Positions 37,487-48,200 of a stretch of DNA of 64,000 bases are shown here, piece by piece. Position 1 is the first letter of the stretch, and every line of letters begins with the position of its first letter. Both the position numbers and the translations under genes were made by a program. The stretch comes from Sarcocystis neurona. Taxonomy: Eukaryota; Apicomplexa; Conoidasida; Eucoccidiorida; Sarcocystidae. The notes under the pieces were generated by a model. It was not told the DNA's origin. It worked only from the letters and a program-made list of their open reading frames with translations, and ran no database searches. The DNA lies in contig KL647314.1 in the NCBI GenBank assembly GCA_000727475.1, positions 1,642,812-1,706,811 on the forward strand. The letters are read 5' to 3'.

Positions 37487-39900
37487 CTGCTGCTGCTTTA
37501 CGCGTGATGTGCACCTCGCGTTGCAGCTGCTCCCGGGGCCACACGGGTCCACACACACGCGGATTCGGCTGCTCTGTTAGTACCGCCACGGCCTCGAGCT
37601 ATATACAACCGCAGTTTTCACGTATATAACCATATACGGAAGGGAGGAGGAGAATATGAGAGGAAGAGCAACACAGATACGACGCGAGAAGAAGACAGGA
37701 GGAGGAGGAAGACGGTGACGCCCATAAAAAAGAAGACGGGAACAAACAGCAGGAGAGACGGAGAGGCGCAGAAGAAGACGGCAGAGAGAGACAGGCAGCA
37801 GTGCAGGACGAGCGAGCGGGTAGGGGAGGCAGCGGTTGAACTTCTGCTGCTGTAGCTTTGATGTTGCTGTTGCTGCTGAAACGTCTTGTCCGGCAAGCAT
37901 CTGCTGCCGTTTTGTGTGTGCTGCTCCCAGCCCGTCTTCTCTCTGTGCCCCTCTTGCTGCTGCTCGGCGCTTCGTTTGCCGAGCTGCTGCTGCGGCTGCG
38001 CCGACAGCCACACGATCGCATGCGCTACTTCCACGCCGCGGCGTTTATCACTGCAGCTCTACTGCACGCCAGACATCGCCACTGTTGCTTCCTCTCCAAC
38101 CTCCCCTCCTGCGGCCTTGTGGCTTTCGATGCTGCGTTTTTATACCTCCCTCTTCCTTCTCTACCCTGTTCCCTTCGGCAGCGCCGTCTGCCGTGCTGCT
38201 GCTGCTGCTACCCCCACCAAACGCCTGCTCCAGCCACGGGCCGCCTGTCGTGCGGTCCCACGTCTCTGACCCTTCTCTGCCTTCTACTACTCCTCGCAGC
38301 TCTTACTGCTCTTCTCCCATGTACGCCTCGCTCCTGGTGCTGCTGCTGTGGCCACTGCTGCTGCTGCTGATGCTTCGCCTCCTGTCTAGTCGCTGCTGCT
38401 GTTCTGCCTTCTCCTAGGCGGTGTGCAACTGCTGCTGTCGCCGCTGGTGGCCTGTACCCCCCCCCGCTCCCTTCTGTGTCGGGCGTTGCTGCGCACTCTC
38501 CTTCTCCTTCTCTTCGCTGCCGCGTGTTGCTCTCCTTGTTTTGACTACGCGTCTTCTTCGTTTCTCTTCTTTTCCTTCTTCCTTTTTCCTTGCCTTTTTG
38601 TCCTCTGCGTCAATTCTGGTATATCCGCCTACCCGTTCCTTGATGAAGACGTCAGAGACTGCCTTGCGAACGGTACGCTCCTTAAGCTCACACAGCTTCT
38701 TCCTGCACTTCAACAACCAGTCCACATCAGCGGCGGTTTTTCTTCTCCATCGCGGAGGGCTCGCCCCTTCTTCTCTTCCTCTTCCTCCCCTGCGGGTGAC
38801 ATCTGCTGCTGCTGTTCTTCCTGTCCCTCCTTCACTATTTCCAACGCCTTCTTGCTGCTGCGCCTCTTCCGTCGGCAGCCCGCGCTTCTTCTGCTGCTGC
38901 AGCTTCGTCTCGAAGCTCTGCCCCTCCCCCGCGGCTGCTGGTGCTGCTCCCCCGCCTTTTCCGCTATCTGCTGTCGTTCCTCGTCGGCCGCTGTCCGCCT
39001 CCTGCGCACCACCACAGCCGCCCTCCGAGCCCACGGTTGCCACCCCGCCGCTGCCGCCTCGCCGCCGCGCGCTCTCTTCTCTGTCGCTGTCGCTTTCCGA
39101 AGGCGACGACGACGACGCTCCGCGCCCCATTCCCACGCCACGACCGCGACCCGCCGCCAGCAGCACGCCACGACCGCGGCCAGTTCCCCCAGGCAGCACG
39201 CCTCTGCCTCTGGAGAACATGCAAAAAGACAGATACAAAAAAAGCACACAGGCACACGCCAATACAAACGGACTGATACACGCCCAGACGTCTACATATA
39301 CACACACACACCTTTCCATAGACAGTCAGCGTGAGACGGGTAGGGTGTCACACACACGGCGAGGCATTGCAGAAAGAAGTGTCCACTCTCTCACCGGCCC
39401 ACAGCAGCAGCGGTCCCTTTGAAGTCTCCCGGGATCAAGCCGATGTGCGCCTCTGCGCTGCTGGGCCTGGATGGTGCTGCTGCTGCTGCTGCCGCTCCTG
39501 CTGCTCCTGCGAGAGGCGGAGAAAGGGGCGAGGCAGCCGGAGAAAGAGGGGCCGGGCCTGCCTCGAGCGATGATGAAGAAGAAGACGAAAAAGCAGCAGC
39601 ACTGGACACCACCTGCGAGGCCCCGCGGGGGGGTGAAGAGTACTCCGAGGGAACGATACTTGGTGAACCGTCCTCACTCCATCCTGCTGTGCTTCGTGTC
39701 AACGCTGCTGCTGCTGCTCCTGCGTCTGACTCTGCGGCTGCACGTGCTTGCTCAGTCGAAACCGCGCTGCTGCTGCTGCTGCTCGCCGTGATCAGCGGAG
39801 TCGGAGGAAGAGAAGGAGAAGAAGGAGGAGGAGGCAGGCGAACAAAAATCTTCTTCAAGAAATTATTGGCGGTCTCCAGACGGTCTGTCATTTTCTGCAT
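32107..39900 (-). CDS. Unrecognised helical protein with Gly-Arg segment (6 exons, 470 aa); may be the 3' part of a longer gene
   Basis: Exons: 39900-39395, 39209-38633, 36841-36750, 35432-35381, 33203-33091 and 32179-32107. Donors include GTGAGA, GTACGT, GTGCGT and GTAAGT; all five joins are phase-compatible and sum to 1413 nt. The N-terminus ([17 protein letters not shown]) is helical, then Pro/Ser/Ala-rich low complexity to about 165. Residues 169-199 carry GRGRG repeats, and a charged Ser/Glu/Gly-rich middle follows. From about 329 the protein is compactly helical: [71 protein letters not shown]. It ends [14 protein letters not shown]. No family recognised. The ATG at 39900 is preceded by a strong pyrimidine tract and GCATGCAG, so exon 1 could instead be internal (acceptor before 39894, phase 0) and joined to the exons at 41.6-50.1 kb. 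Confidence 0.72.
32700..33034 (+). repeat. TATACA/TA microsatellite, about 330 bp
   Basis: An uninterrupted mixture of TA and TATACA units lies in the last intron (33090-32180) of the minus-strand 470-aa protein gene. It starts only 57 bp downstream of exon 5. All frames read as Tyr/Ile/His polymers. Confidence 0.95.
34121..34400 (+). repeat. Tandem duplication of a 140-bp TA-rich unit
   Basis: Two copies (34121-34256 and 34264-34400) each carry AGTGTATACCTATACACATG, a TA run, an ATATAGCTA element, a CTCTCTCTATATATGTACAG element and a second TA run. Offset about 142 bp. Intronic in the 470-aa protein gene. Confidence 0.8.
34785..35370 (+). repeat. CAG-rich array in an intron of the 470-aa protein gene
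   Basis: The plus strand carries AGCAGCAACAG, GTAGCAGCAA and AGCAGTAGCA triplets. It lies between exon 5 (33203) and exon 4 (35381), whose phase-0 join is exact, so it is intronic. The sense (minus) strand is CTG-rich. The plus frame reads as an Ala-rich polymer and the minus frame as a Leu-rich one. Confidence 0.8.
36035..36145 (+). repeat. GTA trinucleotide tract
   Basis: Degenerate AGTAGTAGTGGTAGCAGTAG triplets for about 110 bp. Intronic in the minus-strand 470-aa protein gene, between exons 3 and 4. Confidence 0.85.
37620..38410. repeat. Purine tract followed by CTG-rich tract in an intron
   Basis: The plus strand is A/G-rich from 37635 to 37800 and CTG-rich from 37840 to 38400. It sits in intron 2 of the 470-aa protein gene, where the sense strand is therefore pyrimidine-rich and CAG-rich, the opposite orientation to the 34.8-kb array. 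Frames are open on both strands, but the exon 2 to exon 3 join is already in phase. An alternative exon in this stretch is not excluded. Confidence 0.55.
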
Positions 39901-40589
39901 GCGCCCGGCAGCAAAAACACCAAAAGAAGGACGGCAGCTGCATGAATACGAACATCCGTAGCCACACATATATGTACACATCTCTAATATATGTATATAT
40001 ATATATATTCTGGAGCCACCACATATTTCTGACTACAAACATGCATACGAACATGCGTAAATATATACATATATATATTATATAAATATATGTAACCAAC
40101 AGGTATTTCTAAGTACGAAGACGCACACCCGAACATGCGTAGACATATATATATGGTCACTGTATATTTCTTACTATGAACACGGGTCTGCATGAACGTT
40201 GAGGTGGGTGACCACGCGTGAGCGCGTTCCTCTTCTACATGCACGTGGATAAAATGGAGACCGACTTCCCGTCCTCTTGTCTAAACGAACAAATGCGTCT
40301 ACATACCGCAGAATGCATGGGTGCAGGCGATGGTACTTCGACCTATATACACAAAGACAAGTAGGTATGCCTCTGTAGAAATTTATATGTAAATACATAG
40401 GAAATTCATATACGTACGTCCATATTCTAACGTATGCATATGTATATAGGTGGTAGAGACGTGCAGCAGCAGATGCCGGTGGAGCATCCCCCCTCGTAGC
40501 CTCGCAAATGTACCCCTTCAAGGGTCCCTCTGCCTACATCGACCTCTCATATACGTGGTACACATGCAAATGTATATACACACACATAC

Positions 40590-40860
40590 GTATACACATA
40601 CTTCTGATATACACATTAGACATACATGTATATATATGTACACATATGTAGACACATACTTCTGGTATATACAGTACACATATATGTATATATATATATA
40701 CGTGTGTACATACTTCTGATATACTGATACATATATATATATACATAAATACGTATACGGGTACCTCTGATATAGACACGGTATACACATGCTCGTATAT
40801 ATATATATATATATACATGCATACATATACACGTATACACATACCCCCGATATATATATA
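40590..40860 (+). repeat. Five-copy spaced repeat around a CTTCTGATATA core
   Basis: ACATACTTCTGATATAC-like cores occur near 40600, 40658, 40711, 40761 and 40841, separated by TA/CA-rich spacers of 50-80 bp. Non-coding between the two halves of the minus-strand exon chain. Confidence 0.7.
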
Positions 40861-41387
40861 TAGATATATATATGAATAGGTACACACATACGTCAGGAAG
40901 CCATGTGTAGGACGACAGACACGCGCACTTCTTAGTATGTATAGAGAGGGTCGCGTGCTGACTTTGGGAAGTCGCAAGAGCTGCAACTGCCATATACATA
41001 TATATATATAAACGTATATCCACATATATACATATATGTACATATTCAAATAAAGGCAAACAGATGTATTGGGAAGAGAAAGAGAAACGTTTCTGGACGT
41101 GCACAGAGAGGCTCGAACGCGGAGTTCAGGAAACTGCGACAGACCCGGGGTAGACCACTGTCGTCTGCTTCACGTCGTTGGGTCAACGTGGAGCTGCGCG
41201 GTGGGTATGCGCATGTCTGCATATATATGCGCCTCACATATCTCAAAGTATACGCAAATTCATAGGATCCCTTCTCCTGTAAGTGCCCTCCTGCATGTAC
41301 GTGTACACACCTACTCAACACTTCACAGGAATATACGTGTACATGTGTGACAGCGAAGGGGACCGCATATACACATATTCACACACG

Positions 41388-41650
41388 TAGACGACAGCCG
41401 GATACACACGTTCACAGGCTGTTTATACACGTATATATATATTGTAGGTAGACGGTATGACGATTCACAGGTTTACAGGATGTTTATATATATACATATA
41501 TATGTGTGTGTGAATATACGTAGACGACAACCGGATACACAGGCTCACAGGATGTTCATATATACATATATATATATATGTACGTATATGGGTGTGTATA
41601 TATATATATATATTTATAGGTGGACCGTGTGACGGTTCAGAGATTCAGGT
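41388..41650 (+). repeat. Degenerate tandem repeat with TAGACGACA..CGGATACACA unit
   Basis: Two clear copies (41388-41427 and 41521-41560, offset 133 bp) share TAGACGACA, CCGGATACACA and TCACAGG..TGTT. Two weaker copies start near 41447 and 41622. The last overlaps the end of the candidate exon described under the 41.6-50.1 kb gene. Confidence 0.7.
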
Positions 41651-42202
41651 GTGTGGGTTTCCACTGTGGGTGGGAGATACTCGGACGCGTCGAAGAGATG
41701 CCGCTTCTTCGGGTCGTCTCTGCATGCGGGCGCGCGCGTCAACTTCGACGTGTGTCGTGGGCACCGCGGCGCACCTGCTCTTCGCCGTATACGTCCGGCG
41801 AATGGCACACACGTTTTCCCTCCTATTCGGATACGTATATATGCTCAAAAATATATGTATATACACGGATATGTATACCTGCGAATATCTGTATATATAT
41901 ATATATATATGTATGGATATGTACATATACGCAAATATATATACATATGTATGTATAGAAGTGCGCAAGCACGTAGTAGACGCATGCAAGAGAAGTGTGA
42001 TTTTCTGCTGAGACTGTACGTTCAGCCTCTCATGCACCAATGTGCCTCTCCAGACCCCCGGCACGCGGATGTACACGTATATATACACATGTCGAGACAG
42101 CAGCAACTCAGAAAACTGATTGAAGCATCACACATGTGCGTAAATGTACAGATACGGGTTTATAAGTATACAGGTACATATGTATATGTGTGCGTCTAGC
42201 AA

Positions 42203-42238
<36 letters not shown>

Positions 42239-45200
42239 TACATGTGCATCAGCTACATATACATATGTACATATATACACAGATACACACATGTATGTGC
42301 AGTGGGATGTGTACAGACGGGAGATTAGTGTGTCTGTCCCAGCGAACCGCCTGAAGCAGTTTTCGTGTACACGTAGAGACCTACGTATATTTATAGAAGC
42401 ATACATTTATATATAAGCATTACTATTTATGCGTACATGTATTTATACATACACCTACATGTACGTTTGTCTGTAGGGCAATATACAGAGAGGAGGTTCG
42501 TGTGTGCGTACCTCGATGAGCTGGGTGAGGCACTTGCGCGACTGTCTGACGGAACGCTCGTCTCCCCACAGCGGCTTCAACGTCGAGAAGTCCAGACTAT
42601 CCTGTTTTTCACCGGCGGTAGTAGAAGCAGCAGCGGCAACACCAGCAGCGGCAGCAGCAACAGCAGCAGCGACAGGGCCACCAATGTTCCAGCAACATGG
42701 ACGGGCGGAGCAGCAGCTACAGCGCGGCCACAGCAGCAAGACGAGGAGCAGCAGCAGGGAGGACAGTCGCAGCAGCAGAGGGGGCTCGGCTGCAGCACCA
42801 CCAACGGCAGCAGCAAGACGACCATCTGCAGGTATCCCAGCAGCAGCATGGGTGTACCAACGATGGCTGCAGCAACCACGGCACCACGGCGAGAGCCCCG
42901 AGCACAGCCTAGGCGGCATAATGGACGGTGAGACACATATAAGTGTACACAGAAAGACAGACGAATACACATGGACATGCAGAAAGTGGCAATAGAATGA
43001 GTAGATACATGTACAGGCACCCACACGTAAAGAGGGTAACGCGACTCTATATACAATCGATATACATATATGCATATATATACGCGTGCATACAGGGGTC
43101 CGACGTACCATCGAAATAGATACACACGCACGTATACAATCGTCCCACACAGTCCATCTACGTATACATATATATATATATATATATAACTACGCATACA
43201 CTTGTTCTACATACAATCGATATACATACACACACGTCCATGTATGGATGCAAAAACTTGTTCTACATACAATCCATACAAATACATATATATATATACG
43301 CATGCATACACTTTCCCTACATACACTCGATATATACACACATGCACGTGCACGCATCCCCTTGTGCCAAAAGAATGGAACGGCGATAAAGTAGCCCTCT
43401 GCAAGAGTTCCCCATACACATCCGTACACACACACGTACGCAGACACATATCGATGAATTTACACATACGGATGGGTCGTCCACGGCCCTATCGAGCCAT
43501 ATACACATCGACACTTGTGTTGGCTGCCCATACCTGTTTCTGCAAGGGGCGGCACGTCGCACTTTCCGCCACACAAATTGCAGCCGACGAACACTTTCAC
43601 TACGTGTACATATACGGCCAGAAACAGACGCATACGTATGGACCTCTGAGACACGCAGAGAGAGAAGTATATATGGATCCACGTCAGTATATAAATATAT
43701 GCGTAGGTAGGCAGACAGACGTGGACGTACGGATGCGGGGAAAAGAGAAAGAGGAAGGCCGTTGTATCCTCCTTTAAAGTAAATATGTACCGATACACAC
43801 ACTTCTGCGTGTACAGAAATACAGAGACAGACAGCGAGAGGCACACATTTGTTCCCTTTTTTGTGTATAAATATATACGTGTGTAGGCCGGTAGATGGGA
43901 CGGAAGAAAGCACTGTAGTTGTACCCGCGTTTCTACATGCAGTTACACGTATACAGCAAGGTAGGCAAGGACAGGTGTGTGCATGTGCAAGTCACACACA
44001 CAGAGAGACAAAAACAGGCCCACATGTGTTTCGTCATGTATAGACAAACACACACACGTGTCTACTAGACACGCAGACAGTGACGCACGTGCGGGCGGCG
44101 GCGCTCGTGTACGGTGGTTTTCTCTACAAATAGACATATATGTGTGGACCTGCAGATCACTCGTGCAGCAGCAGACGCGCATGCCACTCTTGCAGCAAGT
44201 GCCCCCCGGACTCTACGCACGCACACATACCTACAGAGACGGGCAGGAAAAGAGAGGGGCACAGAGAGGATGCGAAAGGAAAAGAAACGGAGAAGGACAG
44301 CAAAAGAGAAGGAGACGGAGAAAATAGAGAGCGAGATAAGGTGGTGGGTAGATAGGGATATACCTTGGTATACACACGGAACGAATGTATACATATATAT
44401 GCGCGCGTTATAGTGTGGACCTTGTTCCGCGCAGGCAAGTGCATGCACGTGTATTCAGATACACAGACACATCCACATATATATGTGTGTATGGGATATT
44501 ACACGGCTGCAGACACAGGGGAAGCACAGCTGCTTGCACTTCAAACGTTTGACAAACAGCCACTGGAGATGGAGCGCGGAGTTGTCTGCAGGATTTTCTC
44601 TGCTGCTTCTGCTGCAGCGCTGCACCAGGATACTACTCCTACACCGGCGCGAAGCCAAAACAAGCGCGCGGAGTCATCGTGTGGGGTGCACGAAAAGCGC
44701 CAACACGTACATCCGTACATTGTCTCTCCCCCGCGCTATAAACTTATTCATATATATGAAGATATACGTATACATCTATCTGTATGAGTGCGTAAAAGTA
44801 ATAGCAGACGCGGGAATGCGCGACGTCCGAACGACGTGTGAAGCGTGCAACACGAGCCATGCATGCATGCAAACGTAGGAGATACATCTACAGAGAGAGA
44901 TACGGTGAGACGACGACATATATATGTGTGTAAAGAAAAAAAGAGATACGCGCCTGTACGGATATGCATATATATGTATACATATATATATATATGTATA
45001 TATGTGTATATCTGCACGTTTCCATACATCCACGTGGGAGGCCAGGCTGTAGTATTCTCACTAAGTCGACAATAAGGCCGTTGCATGCGTCCAGGAGCAT
45101 GCGGCAGCGCTTCATCTGTCCTTCGAGAAGTTGGCGTTTTTCTTTCAAAGCAACTGCTCCAGCCTCAGCCACCTTCTCCGGTGTTAGCAGCACTGGGCAC

Positions 45201-48200
45201 CGCTGCAGCAGCAGCAAGTCGCCCTCTTCCGGCTTCTCCTGTTGCTTCGCTGGCGCTGCTGCTGCTCCTCTTTCTCCTCCTGCAATACCGGGTGCCCCCG
45301 CGGCGTCGCTGCTGTCGACCGCGTCGTCTCGCCCCTGGTTTTTCAGCCCGGCTGCTGCTGCTGCTGTTCCCTGCCCTGACTCTTCATATTCCTGCCACTG
45401 CTGCTGCTGTCGCTGCTCGTCTTTCTCCGCCTTTTCAGCGCAGGCCTCCTGCATGCGCAGCAACTGCTGCCTGCTCAGCCTCTCGAGTTCTGCCGCGTCT
45501 GCGCACGCCTGCAGCAGCACCGACGCCACGCGGCCCACAACGCCGCGCAAGTCCCACATCAAATTTATATACGCGCACCGCCGTTGCTCCGCAACACGGG
45601 ACTGCGCTGCAGGCCTATACATTCATGATGTATATATATATATACGTATATACGTATATGTATAAGAGCGCTGCACAGCGCTGCAGATCTATAAATTGAT
45701 GATGTACACATATGTATATATATATGTGCATGCGTATGTACCTGTATGTATAAGAGCGCTGCACGTCTGCACAGTGGTGATACAGATATATATGTATATG
45801 CGTGTCTGTGTGTATATATATATATACATTCTTAAGCAGTGTATATGTGTTTTATGTTTACAGTCCTCTATACGTAGGTGAGTACCTAGACATGGACAGA
45901 CCTATACGAACGTTTCTTCCTGTGTACCTGGCAAATAAATTTGCACGTATCTACGTAGTAAATGATACCAGAAAAGGGACGCACACGCTTACATTTGTGT
46001 ACGCACATACGTAGAGACGCCTCCTTTCATGTGCGTATCTGTGTACATTCACATCTATCCCTACATACATAGAGAGATGCATACATTCACTCACACAGCG
46101 AGGGGAAACGGAGGTCTCTTCAACACTCAGCTACACCGCAAGCGCTCGCCGCAAATCCGCTGCTTAAGAAGCAACGCAAACGTTTGCAGAACACGGAGGT
46201 ACTCCTACACACAGAGACATATATATCTGTAGTTGATAGGTGAAAATATATATATATATATGTATACGTATAAATATTTTCTCGTAAGCCATGTGTCTTT
46301 TTCGTGCATACGTGTACGTGCATAGACGAATACTGGCAAGTGCAGCCCGACTCGCTTCGCTTAGCACCAAGAACTGAAAGAGATTGCCCGTCTCGCTTCT
46401 CTACTGTCTTTACCAATACGTGTGTGTGATGTCTTCGCGCCTGGACACCAAACAGAAATACACGTACAAGAACACATACACATATATACACATATATACG
46501 GAGACACTCGATATATGTGCCTGTATACTATTATTGGCAGTTGTACATCGCAGAACAGACGTAAACGAGTGCGTCTGTGTATACAAGTGTATATATATCC
46601 TTCGCACGCGTGCGTCACACAGAAACATACGTAAACGAATATGTGTGTATGTGTATATATACGTGCCTATATAGATATACATGCGTATATGTGGACGTAG
46701 ATGCGTTCCGCTTATGTATCTACGTAAATGTACGTATACACACACATACATCTGTGTGCATGTACACACCAGGACACACGTAAAATCAGCAACAATCGCT
46801 GGTGTGGTTCGCCTAGACGTGGAGACGCAGAATATCGTTACGACAACTTTGTTAATCTACTCGTACTTACATATATATATATATATGTATGTGTAGATAT
46901 ATATATGTATATCTGCGTGCACGTGACAGTGTGCAGAACGCGTGAATGGCTGTGCTCTTCGGCTTTCAACGGAGAGCACTCGTAACGTGGAACTTTTTTC
47001 ACGCAACTCCACGCACATGCGGAGTTTCCCTTTGTTTCTCGAGCTCCCCGCAACGAGGAAAATGCATGTAATTAGGGTCTGCAATGGATCTGAGCAGCAG
47101 CAGCAGCAGCAACCGCAACAGCAGCAGCGGTCGCCGGAGCGCGAACTGCCGCACGTGCAGCACCAGCAGCCGGAGCAACCGCAACAGCAGCACCAAACGC
47201 AACGGCAGCAACAGCAACCGCAGCCACAAAAACTGCGTGAACAGCAACAGCAGTCGTAGCAGAAACGCCACCAGCAACAACAGCCGGAGAAGCAGTAGCA
47301 GCAGCAACAGCCTAAAAGTCGCAGCGGCCGAGACGCTTCACTACCAGCAGTGGGAGCTTGTCACCGCAGCAGCAGGAGTCCAGAAATTGCACCACCAATA
47401 GCTGAAAGCAGCAAGAAGCCGCAAGGTGCACCAGCAGATTTGGGTCCAGGTGGAAGACGCGGAGAAGTCGCGGCACGCGCAGGCAAAAGCTGTGCAGGCA
47501 GCAAGACACATGTGCAATAGACCAACCCCGCAGCACCAGCAGCCGCAGGCGCAGCAACTCGACTGGGCCCGTGCAATACGTAGCGTATCAAGCAGCCCCA
47601 CTACCCCGTATCATCCTCTCCTGCAGTCGCGCCAGTGCAAGTCACCGCGACAGCAGCAGCATCAAGCAGCAGCACGTCCCAGAGTAGCCGGAAAGAGCAG
47701 GGGCACCAAGCAGCAACAGCCGGTACCGTTCGTACAGGCAGCAGCAGCAGCAGCGAGCAGCAGCAGTGCGCAGCAGCAGTGAGCAGCAGCAGTGAGCAGC
47801 ACCAGAGGCAGCAGAGCAGAAGCAGCATCAAGAAGCAGCAGCACCAGCAGCAACAACGAATAGTGGCAGGAGTCCGCAGAAGTAGCAGCATAGAGGGGAA
47901 GCGCGCGAATCTCCGCCGGAAAAGCGGTGCTGCTGGTGCCTACTTTATTAGCGGCTTCGAGAAGATCCTTCTGAAGACGCGTGTTGGCAGTCAGAATCTG
48001 CAAGCAAGCTCCACAGGAGCACAGCTAGCACAGCAGTTCGTCAATTGCCGTTGTTAGGGCCAGAAAGGCGCTTCCCGCTGCGGTCGTCTTTTTGAAGCAG
48101 GTTGTGGTGCAGCACGGAAGCAGCTGTAGCTCAACAGCAGCAGCCGCGGAACTGCACAGCTGTGGGGATCGGCAGCCGCAACAGCAGAAGCCGCAGCAGC

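Noticed and set aside
43470..43620. Possible exon with CNLCGGKCDVPPLAE on minus, or an alternative on plus
   Set aside because: Splice-like sites exist on both strands, and the flanking minus-strand exons already join in phase without it.
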